Assembly (NCBI RefSeq): GCF_039543525.1
Contig: NZ_BAABJX010000022.1
Location: 62,001 to 126,000, forward strand
Source of the DNA: Algivirga pacifica
GTDB taxonomy: Bacteria > Bacteroidota > Bacteroidia > Cytophagales > Flammeovirgaceae
DNA: 64,000 bases
Direction: 5' to 3'
Positions 42,999 through 52,448 of this stretch are shown in pieces (positions within the stretch are counted from its first letter, which is position 1; each line of letters begins with the position of its first letter). Under the pieces are notes generated by a model that was given only the letters and a program-made list of their open reading frames with translations, had not been told where the DNA came from and searched no databases. The translations under genes were made by a program, and so were the position numbers.

Positions 42999-43779
42999 AT
43001 TTGAAGATAAGGTGGTATGGATAACGGGTGCCTCTTCAGGCATTGGACAAGCCCTATGTATTCTACTTGCAGAGAAAAAAGTTAAGGGATTGATTATTTC
43101 TTCCAGGAGTAGAGAAAAGCTATTATATCTCAAGCAGTCACTGCCTCTAGCTCCCAATGACTGTTATATATCTCCTTTAGACCTAAATCAAGCTTCTTTT
43201 AGTACTGAGGTAAGAGAAGTTATTAATCATTTTGGAAATATTGATATACTTATCCATTGCGGAGGAATTAGTCAGCGTTCTTCTTTTTTAGAGACTACTG
43301 CTGAAACCTTTAATAAAATCATACAAACAAACTTTACAGGAACTGTAAATCTAACTCGAGAAGTTCTCCCGCACTTATTAAAACAGAAGTCTAATTCTGC
43401 TATTATCGTACTCAGCAGTGTACAAGGAAAGATTGGTATTCCCAACCGAACTGCTTATTCTGCCTCTAAGCATGCCATACAAGGCTTTTTTGAAAGTCTG
43501 CGTACTGAGTTGCATAAGGATGGTTTGAGGATTATGATCGTATCTCCGGGCTATGTGCAAACAGAACTATCAAAAAATGCACTGACTGGAAATGGTACTC
43601 CTAATAATCAGGTTGAAAATAAAGCAAGCATTTCTGCAAAGCAGTGTGCTCTAGCTATTATCAAGGGTTTTGAGCAAAACAAAAGAGAGGTCTTCCCTGC
43701 AGGAATAAAAGAATGTACCGCTTTATGGCTAAGAAAATTCTTTCCCTCCCTTCTCTTTAAAGCCACTCGTCTAAAATAA
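42982..43779 (+). CDS. Short-chain dehydrogenase/reductase in the polysaccharide operon
   Basis: A 265-residue classical SDR. The NAD(P) motif is WITGASSGIGQAL (about 14-26), the NNAG element is replaced by IHCGGISQRS, and the catalytic Ser and Tyr-x3-Lys are in VLSSVQGKIGIPNRTAYSASKHAIQ. SPGYVQTELS follows as usual. It resembles the DHRS7/DltE-like branch; the substrate is unknown. I chose the ATG at 42982, which overlaps the flippase end by 17 bp and gives a normal N-terminus; a longer reading from 42913 lies inside the flippase gene. A strong terminator ends the operon. Confidence 0.88.
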   Translation: MKLLNKFEDKVVWITGASSGIGQALCILLAEKKVKGLIISSRSREKLLYLKQSLPLAPNDCYISPLDLNQASFSTEVREVINHFGNIDILIHCGGISQRSSFLETTAETFNKIIQTNFTGTVNLTREVLPHLLKQKSNSAIIVLSSVQGKIGIPNRTAYSASKHAIQGFFESLRTELHKDGLRIMIVSPGYVQTELSKNALTGNGTPNNQVENKASISAKQCALAIIKGFEQNKREVFPAGIKECTALWLRKFFPSLLFKATRLK

Positions 43780-43815
43780 AAAAGGTGCCCCTATTCTTTT
43801 AGAGGCACCTTTTTT
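43778..43815. terminator. Bidirectional terminator between SDR and DUF4301 genes
   Basis: AAAAAAGGTGCC / GGCACCTTTTTT stem with a 14-nt loop and A/T tracts on both sides, between two convergent genes. Confidence 0.9.
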
Positions 43816-43836
43816 ACTTTATAATCTATTGTATCC

Positions 43837-45438
43837 TTATATACTTCTCATCAATTGATCCTTAGTCATATGCTCACGTCTAAGTAAATCATTCACCTTT
43901 TTTACCGGGCTAAATGTATTGGCAGGAACCTCTACAAATAAAGTATTCCAATCAGACATAGACCCATTCCAAAGTCCCGGTAATTCTTGAGACTTAACCT
44001 CAAGACCATTTCTTGATTTTATCGCAATAAAGCCAGTATTTGGGTCTCTGTATTTCAGCAAATCAAATTTATTTCCCTCGTAATCTCTAACCGCACAAAC
44101 AATATCTACAGGGTTAAAGTGAGTCGACTGCTGTATAATTTCCTTTACTTGTTCATTCTCTTCATCTAACTGCGCACTCTCTACAATCTGTAAAGAAACT
44201 GATCCATCACTATTTTTTGCCCAGAAAGGTCCTCCGCCCGGCTCACCTTCATTCTCTACCATGCCACAGACTCGAATAGGGCGATTCAATTTACCAATCA
44301 CATAATCTTTTTTATCAGATAATGACTTGCTAACATAGTCCTCTGGGAAAATTGTACAAAGATTTTCATTGTAGAAGTTTTCTATTTCATCTAACAATGA
44401 AGTCAATTCTTCTTCACTCTGCACTTCGTCCAATGCATGTAAGAATGCAAATATATTTTCTTGGGCTTCCAAGAGTACTCCACCCAATACCTTTTTATTG
44501 AACTCCAAAGAAGGCTTTAATCGGTCAGGTTGTACATTATCAATATTCTTGATAAAAATAATATCAGCATCCAGGTCGTTCACATTTTCCAGCAATGCAC
44601 CATGTCCTCCTGGTCTAAACAATAGCTCATCGTCTTCTTTTCTGAATAAGTTATTGTCCATATCTACCGCTACGGTATCGGTTGAAGGCTTCTGTTGTGA
44701 GAAACTAATGTTATACTGAGTTCTAAAACGTCTCTCGTATTTTTCTCTGATACGATTAATATGATATTCAAACTTTCGCTGATGCTCCGGAGATACTGTA
44801 AAATGAATATTCACATGACCTTTACAATCGCGAGCATACATTGCTCCTTCTACCAAATGCTCTTCTACAGGTGTACGCATCTCCTCATCTCCATATTTAT
44901 GGAACTTCAATAATCCTTTAGGAAGAGATCCATATTCCATACCATCATTTTCCAAAAGTGCCTCCAACATTTCTACGTAGGCTCTTTTTTCTACCAATGC
45001 ATCCAAATCCTTTCCTTTTCGGATCATCAGTTCCTGTAAATCATTATAAAATGCGGATTTCTTAATTCCATCAAACAACTCCAATACGTCCAAGTCATCT
45101 CCTGAAGCTTGAAAGGTATCCGTTCCAACCTCCGTTCCTCTGTGCTTTCTCAAAAACTCGTAAGCTACCTTAAACATACGTGTAGCTGCCCCTGATGCTG
45201 GCACAAATTTAACGAGCTTTTTTCCTTCTATACATTCTTCAAACTTGATTTCATAGGGGATTTTATCCGTTTCTGATACTTGCAGAATACCATCGGTTGT
45301 TACAGCAGCCTTAACCACTGCCATAGGAGGAAAACCTTTCTGAAAATTTTTGATTTGGGCATCTAAAGTTTCCTTGGTAATACCTTTATTCTTGAGTAGC
45401 GCTTTGTCACGCTCAGAGAGTATCATAGTATCTATCAT
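43837..45438 (-). CDS. DUF4301 family protein
   Basis: A 533-residue cytoplasmic protein of a family common in Bacteroidota and without a settled function. Recognisable parts are LSERDKALLKNKGITKETLDAQIKNF-type start, KLVKFVPASGAATRMFK (about 75-91), GAMYARDCKGHVNIHFTVSPEHQRKFE, LFRPGGHGALLENVNDLDADIIFIKNIDN and NRPIRVCGMVENEGEPGGGPFW. The PASGAATRM and GGHGALL loops and the overall layout suggest a nucleotidyltransferase-like, sugar-nucleotide-related fold, which is an inference. It lies between the two polysaccharide groups. A second Met (MILSERDK, residue 5) could be the start. Confidence 0.9.
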   Translation of the reverse strand: MIDTMILSERDKALLKNKGITKETLDAQIKNFQKGFPPMAVVKAAVTTDGILQVSETDKIPYEIKFEECIEGKKLVKFVPASGAATRMFKVAYEFLRKHRGTEVGTDTFQASGDDLDVLELFDGIKKSAFYNDLQELMIRKGKDLDALVEKRAYVEMLEALLENDGMEYGSLPKGLLKFHKYGDEEMRTPVEEHLVEGAMYARDCKGHVNIHFTVSPEHQRKFEYHINRIREKYERRFRTQYNISFSQQKPSTDTVAVDMDNNLFRKEDDELLFRPGGHGALLENVNDLDADIIFIKNIDNVQPDRLKPSLEFNKKVLGGVLLEAQENIFAFLHALDEVQSEEELTSLLDEIENFYNENLCTIFPEDYVSKSLSDKKDYVIGKLNRPIRVCGMVENEGEPGGGPFWAKNSDGSVSLQIVESAQLDEENEQVKEIIQQSTHFNPVDIVCAVRDYEGNKFDLLKYRDPNTGFIAIKSRNGLEVKSQELPGLWNGSMSDWNTLFVEVPANTFSPVKKVNDLLRREHMTKDQLMRSI

Positions 45439-45608
45439 CTTGACGTTAGTTTTAAATATTGGTTAATCAGAAGGTGATTTAATTTTTTGAGTTTTTTATA
45501 GAATTCACTTGTGTATTTAACAAAAGTAGGGAAGCAATGGATAGGAAAAAATCCCTATTACTAGTGAATTAATGCAATATTAATATGCAACTAAGCATTG
45601 ATAATCAC

Positions 45609-45637
45609 AAAAAAAACGGAAAATATCCCGTTTTTTT
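45609..45637 (-). terminator. Intrinsic terminator of the manC-rfbACDB operon
   Basis: A-rich arm with ACGG, short loop, CCCGTTTTTTT, about 24 bp after the rfbB stop on the minus strand. Confidence 0.75.
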
Positions 45638-45660
45638 AATATTTGTAGTATTTATAACAT

Positions 45661-46686
45661 TTACTTCACTAAAGCCATATACTTCTCTAAATACCAATCC
45701 ACTGTTTTTTTAATTCCAGACTCAAAGTTTTCCTCTGCTTCCCAGCCTAAATCATTTTCAAGCTTAGTCGCATCTATAGCATATCGACGGTCATGCCCTG
45801 GACGATCTTTGACGAATGTAATAAACTGCTTATAAGATCCTTCACTCAATGGTTTTCGTCCATCTAGCAATTCACATATCGTATGTACGATATAAAGATT
45901 ATCTCTTTCGTTACGTCCACCAATGTTATAAGTCTCTCCACTGACTCCTTTATGGTATACCAAATCAATACCTTTACAATGATCCATCACATATAACCAA
46001 TCTCTAATATTTTTTCCATCTCCATAGATTGGAATAGACTCTTGATTTAATGCCTTGCGAATAATCACCGGTATCAACTTTTCATCATGTTGCTTTGGTC
46101 CGTAATTATTAGAACAATTGGTAGTTACAACATTCATTCCATACGTATGGTGATAGCTTCTTACGATCATATCACTACTCGCTTTAGATGCACTATATGG
46201 ACTGTTAGGTGCATAAGGCGTCTCTTCCGTAAACAATCCCTCAGCTCCTAGTGTACCATATACTTCATCCGTAGAAATATGATGGAAACGAGCATCTTTA
46301 TAAGCTTCTTTATACTGAAAAGGACTTTCCATCCAATAGTTACGAGCGACATCAATCAAAGTAAATGTACCATTCACATTGGTTTGTATAAATGCCTCAG
46401 GTCCGGTGATGGAATTATCCACATGTGACTCTGCCGCAAAGTGAATCACTCCCTGTATATCGTGTACTTCAAATAACTTTTGAACCAATGCTCGGTCACA
46501 AATATCTCCCTCTACAAACTCATAGCGTGGATGATCTGAGGGAATCTCACTCAGATTCTCTAAGTTACCGGCATACGTCAATTTATCTAAATTGATTAAA
46601 CGATAATCTGTATATTTTTCTATAAAATAAGGAACGAAGTTAGCACCTATAAAGCCCGCTCCTCCTGTGATCAATATTGATTTCAT
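45661..46686 (-). CDS. rfbB: dTDP-glucose 4,6-dehydratase
   Basis: A 341-residue extended SDR making dTDP-4-keto-6-deoxyglucose from dTDP-glucose. The NAD motif is ITGGAGFIGANFVPYF (about 5-20), HFAAESHVDNSITGPEAFI is the family block, the catalytic site reads FHHISTDEVYGTLG with the Asp-Glu pair, and YSASKASSDMIVRSYHHTYGM has the Tyr and Lys. NCSNNYGPKQHDEKLIP and DHCKGIDLV are also typical. Last gene of the minus-strand operon manC-rfbA-rfbC-rfbD-rfbB, 5 bp after rfbD. It serves dTDP-L-rhamnose synthesis for the cell-surface polysaccharide. Confidence 0.96.
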   Translation of the reverse strand: MKSILITGGAGFIGANFVPYFIEKYTDYRLINLDKLTYAGNLENLSEIPSDHPRYEFVEGDICDRALVQKLFEVHDIQGVIHFAAESHVDNSITGPEAFIQTNVNGTFTLIDVARNYWMESPFQYKEAYKDARFHHISTDEVYGTLGAEGLFTEETPYAPNSPYSASKASSDMIVRSYHHTYGMNVVTTNCSNNYGPKQHDEKLIPVIIRKALNQESIPIYGDGKNIRDWLYVMDHCKGIDLVYHKGVSGETYNIGGRNERDNLYIVHTICELLDGRKPLSEGSYKQFITFVKDRPGHDRRYAIDATKLENDLGWEAEENFESGIKKTVDWYLEKYMALVK

Positions 46687-46691
46687 GGATA

Positions 46692-47552
46692 TTATTGAAT
46701 GTTATGTACTGATAATAATTCCAGACAAGTTTTTAAACTTGTTCTCCAGTAAGGGATTTCTATATCAAAAGCTTCCTTGATTTTAGTCTTGTCCAACACA
46801 CTATAATGAGGTCTTGCAGCCGGCGTGGGATAAGCAACAGTAGGAATAGGATTTACCTTTACCTCTGCTCCCTCCAAAATAGCTAAAGCAAAATCATACC
46901 AACTCGCTACTCCTTCATTACTAAAGTGATAGACACCAAATAACTCTTTGTCTTGTCGTATAATCTCTACCACCACTTTTGCTAAATCTCCCGCATAAGT
47001 TGGTGTTCCGATTTGATCGACAATAATCCCTAATTCCTCTCTTTCACTTCCTAAACGAAGCATAGTCTTTACAAAGTTGTTTCCGAAAGATGAGTACAAC
47101 CATGAGGTACGCAGGACTACTGTTTTAGGATTTGCTTTCAATGCCTGCTGCTCGCCTTGCAACTTTGTCAATCCATATACACTAATAGGTTTCGTCTTAT
47201 CTTCTTCCTTATATGGCAAAAATGACTTTCCATCAAAAACGAAATCCGTCGATATATGAATAAGCTTAGCTCCAAACTGCTGACAAGTCTCTGCCAATAC
47301 CTTTACCCCTAAAACATTCACCTTTTCAGCCAATGCTTGATCTGATTCCGCTTTGTCTACAGCTGTATAGGCTGCACAATTCACACAATAATCAAATCCT
47401 TCCTCCTGAAACAACTGTTGAACACCTTGCTGTTCTGTAATATCCAACTGATCTATATCAACAAAAACGAAAGAATCCGTCTGCTGCTTAGAAAGTTCTC
47501 TCAGCTCCTGCCCTAGCTGTCCATTAGCTCCTGTAACAAGTATTTTCTTCAT
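46692..47552 (-). CDS. rfbD: dTDP-4-dehydrorhamnose reductase
   Basis: A 286-residue RmlD-type SDR that performs the final NAD(P)H-dependent reduction to dTDP-L-rhamnose. The nucleotide motif is VTGANGQLGQELREL (about 5-19); VNCAAYTAVDKAESD, HISTDFVFDG and the catalytic YGLTKLQGEQ are diagnostic, and VLRTSWLYSSFGNNFVKTML and DQIGTPTYAGDLA follow. Length is normal. It lies 13 bp after rfbC and 5 bp before rfbB, inside the operon. Confidence 0.95.
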   Translation of the reverse strand: MKKILVTGANGQLGQELRELSKQQTDSFVFVDIDQLDITEQQGVQQLFQEEGFDYCVNCAAYTAVDKAESDQALAEKVNVLGVKVLAETCQQFGAKLIHISTDFVFDGKSFLPYKEEDKTKPISVYGLTKLQGEQQALKANPKTVVLRTSWLYSSFGNNFVKTMLRLGSEREELGIIVDQIGTPTYAGDLAKVVVEIIRQDKELFGVYHFSNEGVASWYDFALAILEGAEVKVNPIPTVAYPTPAARPHYSVLDKTKIKEAFDIEIPYWRTSLKTCLELLSVHNIQ

Positions 47553-47565
47553 AAATCGCTATACT

Positions 47566-48126
47566 TTATAAGGCTGAATATATTTTCTCGAATGATGAGA
47601 ATGTTGGTAATTGTTGGTCCTTTTCAGAGATAATCATATCCTCCTCCGGGATCCCCCAATCTATGTTAAGGCTCTGATCATTATAAATGACACCTCCTTC
47701 AGCCTTTGGATTGTAGAAATTGTCACATTTATAAAAGAACTCAGCTTGTTCACTCACTACCACAAACCCATGAGCAAATCCTCTAGGAATGAATAACTGT
47801 TTTCTATTTTCAGCAGTCAACTTCACGGCAACATGCTGACCATAAGTCTCCGACTCAGGTCTTAAGTCTACCGCTACATCGAGCACCTCTCCTGACAATA
47901 CCCTTACCAACTTTGCTTGGGCAGCATCTCCATACTGTAAATGTAATCCTCTCAATACACCGTAGCGGGAGCTGGATTGATTATCCTGTACAAAATCAAC
48001 AGACAAACCCGTTACTTCTTCAAACTGCTTTTTATTAAAGCTTTCAAAGAAGTACCCCCTTTCATCGCCAAAGACCTTAGGCTCTATGATATAACAGCCT
48101 GATAGTTTCGTTTCTTGAATATTCAT
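47566..48126 (-). CDS. rfbC: dTDP-4-dehydrorhamnose 3,5-epimerase
   Basis: A cupin-fold epimerase of 186 residues from the chosen start. Marks are GCYIIEPKVFGDERGYFFESFN, the substrate-site FVQDNQSSSRYGVLRGLHLQ with the catalytic His, and IPRGFAHGFVVVSEQAEFFYKCDNFYNP with the second His and the Tyr. I chose the Met at 48126 (MNIQETKLSG), which gives the standard RmlC N-terminus and leaves 10 bp to rfbA; a Met six codons earlier (48144) would overlap rfbA by 8 bp. Third gene of the operon in transcription order. Confidence 0.94.
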   Translation of the reverse strand: MNIQETKLSGCYIIEPKVFGDERGYFFESFNKKQFEEVTGLSVDFVQDNQSSSRYGVLRGLHLQYGDAAQAKLVRVLSGEVLDVAVDLRPESETYGQHVAVKLTAENRKQLFIPRGFAHGFVVVSEQAEFFYKCDNFYNPKAEGGVIYNDQSLNIDWGIPEEDMIISEKDQQLPTFSSFEKIYSAL

Positions 48127-48136
48127 AACTTGAAAT

Positions 48137-49027
48137 TTATACACCTACCTCTTTTACCTTTCTTGAAGACTTTTCCAGTTGTACCAGATACTTTCCATAT
48201 CCACTTTTAAGTAATGGCTCTGCCAGAGTCTTTAATTGCTCCCCATTAATATAGCCCATACGATAAGCAACTTCCTCAATACAACCTATTTTCAACCCTT
48301 GACGCTCCTCAATTACCCTTACATATTCTCCTGCCTGCATCAATGAGGTGATGGTTCCAGTGTCCAACCAAGCCGTTCCCCTATTCATTACTCCCACCTT
48401 TAGCATTCCTCTGTCTAAATAAACCTTATTCACATCTGTAATTTCCAGCTCACCTCGATCACTTGGCTTAATATTCTTTGCAATCTCTACGACCTGATTG
48501 TCATAGAAATAGATACCCGGTACTGCATAATTTGATTTTGGTTCCTTTGGTTTTTCTTCAATAGAAAGAACATTTCCTTCCTCATCAAAATCAATTACTC
48601 CATAACGCTCAGGGTCATGTACGTGATAAGCATAAACAACACCTCCTTCGATATCCGTATTCTTCTGCAGTAGCTCAGAAAGCCCCGTACCGTAAAAGAT
48701 ATTATCTCCTAATATCAATGCTACCTTATCATCCCCTATAAATTCCTCCCCAATAATAAATGCCTGTGCCAGTCCCTCTGGTTTAGGTTGTACCGCATAA
48801 GAAAAGTTACACCCCAACTGCTTACCATCTCCTAACAACTGCTCAAAAAGTGGTAAATGTTCAGGAGTAGAGATAATTAATACATCCCTAATCCCTGCCA
48901 GCATCAAGGTAGAGAGTGGATAGTAAATCATCGGTTTATCATAAACAGGAATTAGCTGCTTACTTATAGCCCTCGTCAAGGGGTGCAAGCGAGTACCGGA
49001 TCCTCCGGCCAGTATTATACCTTTCAT
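48137..49027 (-). CDS. rfbA: Glucose-1-phosphate thymidylyltransferase
   Basis: A 296-residue nucleotidyltransferase joining glucose-1-phosphate and dTTP to dTDP-glucose, the entry step of rhamnose synthesis. The nucleotide-binding motif is IILAGGSGTRLHPLTRAISKQLIPVYDKP-type at the start, followed by DVLIISTPEHLPLFEQLLGDG, LILGDNIFYG, EEKPKEPKSNYAVPGIYFYD and RGTAWLDTGT, all diagnostic of RmlA. Length is normal. It lies 21 bp after manC and 10 bp before rfbC. Confidence 0.96.
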   Translation of the reverse strand: MKGIILAGGSGTRLHPLTRAISKQLIPVYDKPMIYYPLSTLMLAGIRDVLIISTPEHLPLFEQLLGDGKQLGCNFSYAVQPKPEGLAQAFIIGEEFIGDDKVALILGDNIFYGTGLSELLQKNTDIEGGVVYAYHVHDPERYGVIDFDEEGNVLSIEEKPKEPKSNYAVPGIYFYDNQVVEIAKNIKPSDRGELEITDVNKVYLDRGMLKVGVMNRGTAWLDTGTITSLMQAGEYVRVIEERQGLKIGCIEEVAYRMGYINGEQLKTLAEPLLKSGYGKYLVQLEKSSRKVKEVGV

Positions 49028-49048
49028 ATCTAATAATGTAATGGGTTT

Positions 49049-50131
49049 TTATATAAAATCTTGACCTTTCTCTTCCTTCACGTCACTGACAAACTGTTTG
49101 ATTCTTTGCTCCTGATCTTTCTGACAAATCAGTAACACGTTATCATACTCTGCTACTATATAATCTTGCAGCCCCTGAACGATCACCAATTTATCCTGAG
49201 GAGTTTTCACCACTGTTTCCCTTGTTTCATAAGTCATGATATTACCCTGTAAAACATTCTCATCCCTATTCTTTTCGGCTTGTTCATACAAAGATTTCCA
49301 AGTACCCAAGTCTGACCAACCAAAATCACTCCTCATTACATAAACATTGTCAGCATATTCCATGATCCCGTAATCAATAGAGATACTTCTACATTGGTAA
49401 TAAGCCATCTTCAAGGCCTCTTGCTCCTTATCTGTATAAAACTTGTCTCTCATTTCATTAAAGGGAGCTGCAATATCAGGTAGGAGTTCATCAAACTTTT
49501 TAATAATTGCCTGAGCATTCCAAATAAAAATCCCCGCATTCCATACAAAATCACCACTAGTGATAAAGCTTACTGCCAACTCATAGTTGGGCTTTTCTGT
49601 AAATGTCTTTACAGGTTTCAACTTTCCTATGCTGGTGTCCGCTTCATCATTGACTTGTATGTAACCATAACCAGTATCAGGTCTACTGGGACGTATTCCC
49701 AATGTCACTAATATATCTCTTTCCTTGGTTTCATCCAGTACATAATTAAGTGTATTTCTGAACTCCTGAACATTCATAATTACATGATCCGCTGGAGATA
49801 CCACGATATTTGCCTGTGGGTTTTTAGCCGCTATCTTATAGCAAGCATAAGCAATACAAGGGGCTGTATTCTTTCTATTGGGCTCCAATAATATCTGCTC
49901 ATCCTCTAAAAAAGGAAGTTGCTCCTTCACTAAATCATAATATTCAACACTTGTCACCACATAGACATTACTAAGAGGACAAACCTCTTCAAAACGCTCT
50001 ACTGTTTGTTGAATCATCGTCTTTCCAACCCCCAAAATATCCTGAAACTGTTTCGGATAACGCTGTCTACTGAATGGCCAGAATCGACTGCCGATACCTC
50101 CTGCCATAATGATCACATAATTATTATTCAT
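49049..50131 (-). CDS. manC: Mannose-1-phosphate guanylyltransferase
   Basis: A 360-residue nucleotidyltransferase making GDP-mannose from mannose-1-phosphate and GTP. Diagnostic parts are IIMAGGIGSRFWPFSRQRYPKQF (about 7-29), the active-site IVVSPADHVI, FTEKPNYELAVSFI and FVWNAGIFIWNA. It is the single-domain type, without the phosphomannose isomerase half found in longer ManC proteins. First gene of the operon, with 156 bp to recF upstream where the promoter should lie. GDP-mannose and dTDP-rhamnose are thus made from one transcript. Confidence 0.94.
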   Translation of the reverse strand: MNNNYVIIMAGGIGSRFWPFSRQRYPKQFQDILGVGKTMIQQTVERFEEVCPLSNVYVVTSVEYYDLVKEQLPFLEDEQILLEPNRKNTAPCIAYACYKIAAKNPQANIVVSPADHVIMNVQEFRNTLNYVLDETKERDILVTLGIRPSRPDTGYGYIQVNDEADTSIGKLKPVKTFTEKPNYELAVSFITSGDFVWNAGIFIWNAQAIIKKFDELLPDIAAPFNEMRDKFYTDKEQEALKMAYYQCRSISIDYGIMEYADNVYVMRSDFGWSDLGTWKSLYEQAEKNRDENVLQGNIMTYETRETVVKTPQDKLVIVQGLQDYIVAEYDNVLLICQKDQEQRIKQFVSDVKEEKGQDFI

Positions 50132-50287
50132 AGTGGTTCAGTTTTTGGTTTTACTAAAAAGTGACGGTCTTCTCTTATTGACAATCATTACGCAATATTA
50201 TTTACTACAGTGGGAAAAACCGTTGCATAAAGCCATAAACCCTACTTCTGTAATACTGAAAAGCAGCCTATTAATATTTATTCACTA

Positions 50288-51388
50288 TTAGTTATTCTTT
50301 ATATCCTTAACGTTTAAAAACTTGACCTCAGCATCTAATATAGATAATAACTGCCTGGTTCGTTCTTCCCTCGCATCTGTCACAAAAATTTGCCCGAACT
50401 GATGGTCTGCTACCAGTTGTAACAACTTTTGTATTCTATGATCATCCAATTTATCAAATATATCATCCAATAGTAATACAGGCTTGGTACTCACTAATTG
50501 TTTGATCAACTCAAATTGTGCTAGCTTCAAGGCGATCACATAGGACTTTTGTTGCCCTTGAGATCCATATTTTTTTAAAGAATATCCCTGTATTTTAAAA
50601 TCATAGTCATCCTTATGTATCCCCTTTGTAGTACGTTGTAGCATGATGTCTTTAGAGAAACTCTCCTTAAACTGTACTAAAAAATCATCCTTGCCTACAT
50701 CAGATTTATACGATAAAGATACTTCTTCTGCATTATCCGTTAAAAAAGAATAATAATGCTGAAACTGCTCATTATAAGCCTTTATAAAAGAATTTCTCTT
50801 CTCATAAATATAAACATTCAATGCTGATAGAGGCTCGTCATATACAGCGAATAAATCTTGATCAACCAAATGGAGAGGGTACTCATGATATTGTCTCAAT
50901 AAGCTATTGCGCTGCTTCAGTAGCTTATTATATCGAATAAGTTGTTGTAGATATTCAGCATCTGCTTGTGAAATAATACTATCAAAAAATTTTCTTCTCT
51001 CCTCACTTCCTTCTCGCACTAAATCAGTATCATGTGGAACAATTAATACTGATGGAAACTTACCAATATGCTCACTCAAACGCTCATATTCTTTTTTATC
51101 AATACTGAATGATTTTTTTCCTTGCTGATACCCCGCATGTATTCGGGTGACCTTCTCCTTCTTATCCACAAATCCAAGAATCATAAAAAATCGCTCCCCA
51201 TGCTTTACATTCTGAGACTCTACCGAACTAATCGCACTCCTAGTCATAGATAAATAATGAATCGCATCCAATAGATTCGTTTTTCCACAACCATTCGGTC
51301 CCACCAAGCAATTAATCTCTGGAGAAAACGAAATATGTGCTTCCTCATAATTCTTAAAGTTAATGATGTTCAGTTCCTTCAGATACAT
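50288..51388 (-). CDS. recF: DNA replication and repair protein RecF
   Basis: A 366-residue SMC-like ATPase that loads RecA at gapped DNA with RecO and RecR. The family start LKELNIINFKNYEEAHISFS leads to Walker A GPNGCGKTNLLDAIHYLSMTRS (about 33-54). ERRKFFDSIISQ, the signature SQGQQKSYVIALKLAQFE and the Walker B LLLDDIFDKLDDHR complete the ABC ATPase, followed by FVTDARE. Length is normal. No dnaA or dnaN lies next to it, so the classic replication cluster is absent here, as is usual in Bacteroidota. Confidence 0.96.
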   Translation of the reverse strand: MYLKELNIINFKNYEEAHISFSPEINCLVGPNGCGKTNLLDAIHYLSMTRSAISSVESQNVKHGERFFMILGFVDKKEKVTRIHAGYQQGKKSFSIDKKEYERLSEHIGKFPSVLIVPHDTDLVREGSEERRKFFDSIISQADAEYLQQLIRYNKLLKQRNSLLRQYHEYPLHLVDQDLFAVYDEPLSALNVYIYEKRNSFIKAYNEQFQHYYSFLTDNAEEVSLSYKSDVGKDDFLVQFKESFSKDIMLQRTTKGIHKDDYDFKIQGYSLKKYGSQGQQKSYVIALKLAQFELIKQLVSTKPVLLLDDIFDKLDDHRIQKLLQLVADHQFGQIFVTDAREERTRQLLSILDAEVKFLNVKDIKNN

Positions 51389-51510
51389 ACGCTATAGCAC
51401 TTACTTTTACCTCCCCCCACAATTGTCGCTATATTCATGAATAGTTTTTATCGTATAATTATGGTGATAGACCTTTTACCTTTACTTCTTACCTTTTCGC
51501 TTTTTTCCTT

Positions 51511-51518
51511 TATTTTTG
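51511..51518 (+). promoter_or_regulatory. Putative -7 box of panB
   Basis: TATTTTTG matches the Bacteroidota -7 consensus TAnnTTTG, about 100 bp before panB. The bases upstream (about 51471-51495) contain TACCTTT-like words related to the yggS array. No convincing -33 element was seen. Confidence 0.4.
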
Positions 51519-51616
51519 CATTTCGAAATTTATATAAAAAAAGCACTCCTTCTTAGAAGTTCGCCATATTTTACCTATTCCGTGTTTTAAGTAATAAAAC
51601 ACCTCTTCATTTAAAC

Positions 51617-52444
51617 TTGAAAGCGATGTCTGTACATAAAAAAGAAATCAAAAAAGTTACTACTCACCAATTGCAGGCAATGAAAAGCAGAGGAGAAAAA
51701 ATCTCTATGCTTACTGCCTATGATTTTTCAATGGCTAAAATTCTCGATACAGCAGGTATTGATGTTCTTTTGGTAGGAGACTCTGCATCTAATGTAATGG
51801 CTGGTAACGAAACTACTCTTCCTATTACATTGGACCATATGATTTATCATGCGACCTCTGTGGTAAAAGCGGTAGATCGTGCGCTTATCGTGGTAGATAT
51901 TCCATTTGGTAGTTATCAAGGAAATTCTTCAGAAGCATTGAGATCTGCTATTCGTATTATGAAAGAATCCGGTGCACATGCTGTAAAAATGGAAGGAGGA
52001 GCAGAAATCAAAGAATCTATTCAGAGGGTACTCTCTGCTGGCGTTCCTGTCATGGGACACCTTGGCTTGACCCCTCAATCAATTTATAAATTTGGTACCT
52101 ACACTGTAAGGGCTAAAGAAGAAGAAGAAGCAAAGAAACTCATCGAAGATGCTAAATTACTGGAAGAGTGTGGTTGCTTTGCTATTGTACTTGAAAAAAT
52201 TCCAGCGAACCTTGCTAAAAAAGTAGCAGAATCCTTAACGATTCCTGTTATAGGCATAGGTGCTGGAGCAGATGTGGATGGACAAGTACTAGTGGTACAT
52301 GATATGTTAGGTATCACTAAAGACTTCAAACCACGCTTCCTTAGACGATATGCCGACTTGGATCGCATCATGACCGATGCTACCAAAGCCTATATCGACG
52401 ATGTGAAGAGTCAAGATTTTCCAAATGAAAAAGAGTGCTACTAA
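51617..52444 (+). CDS. panB: 3-methyl-2-oxobutanoate hydroxymethyltransferase
   Basis: A 275-residue TIM-barrel enzyme that adds a hydroxymethyl group from methylene-THF to 2-oxoisovalerate, the first committed step of pantothenate (CoA) synthesis. Diagnostic parts are ISMLTAYDFSMAKILDTAGIDVLLVGDS with the Mg-binding Asp, LDHMIYH, VVDIPFGSYQ, AHAVKMEGG, MGHLGLTPQS and VIGIGAGADVDGQVLVVHDMLG. The Met at 51626 (MSVHKKE) may be the real start. It is followed 4 bp later by a pseudouridine synthase gene, so the two are probably one transcript. Confidence 0.96.
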   Translation: MKAMSVHKKEIKKVTTHQLQAMKSRGEKISMLTAYDFSMAKILDTAGIDVLLVGDSASNVMAGNETTLPITLDHMIYHATSVVKAVDRALIVVDIPFGSYQGNSSEALRSAIRIMKESGAHAVKMEGGAEIKESIQRVLSAGVPVMGHLGLTPQSIYKFGTYTVRAKEEEEAKKLIEDAKLLEECGCFAIVLEKIPANLAKKVAESLTIPVIGIGAGADVDGQVLVVHDMLGITKDFKPRFLRRYADLDRIMTDATKAYIDDVKSQDFPNEKECY

Positions 52445-52448
52445 ATAA

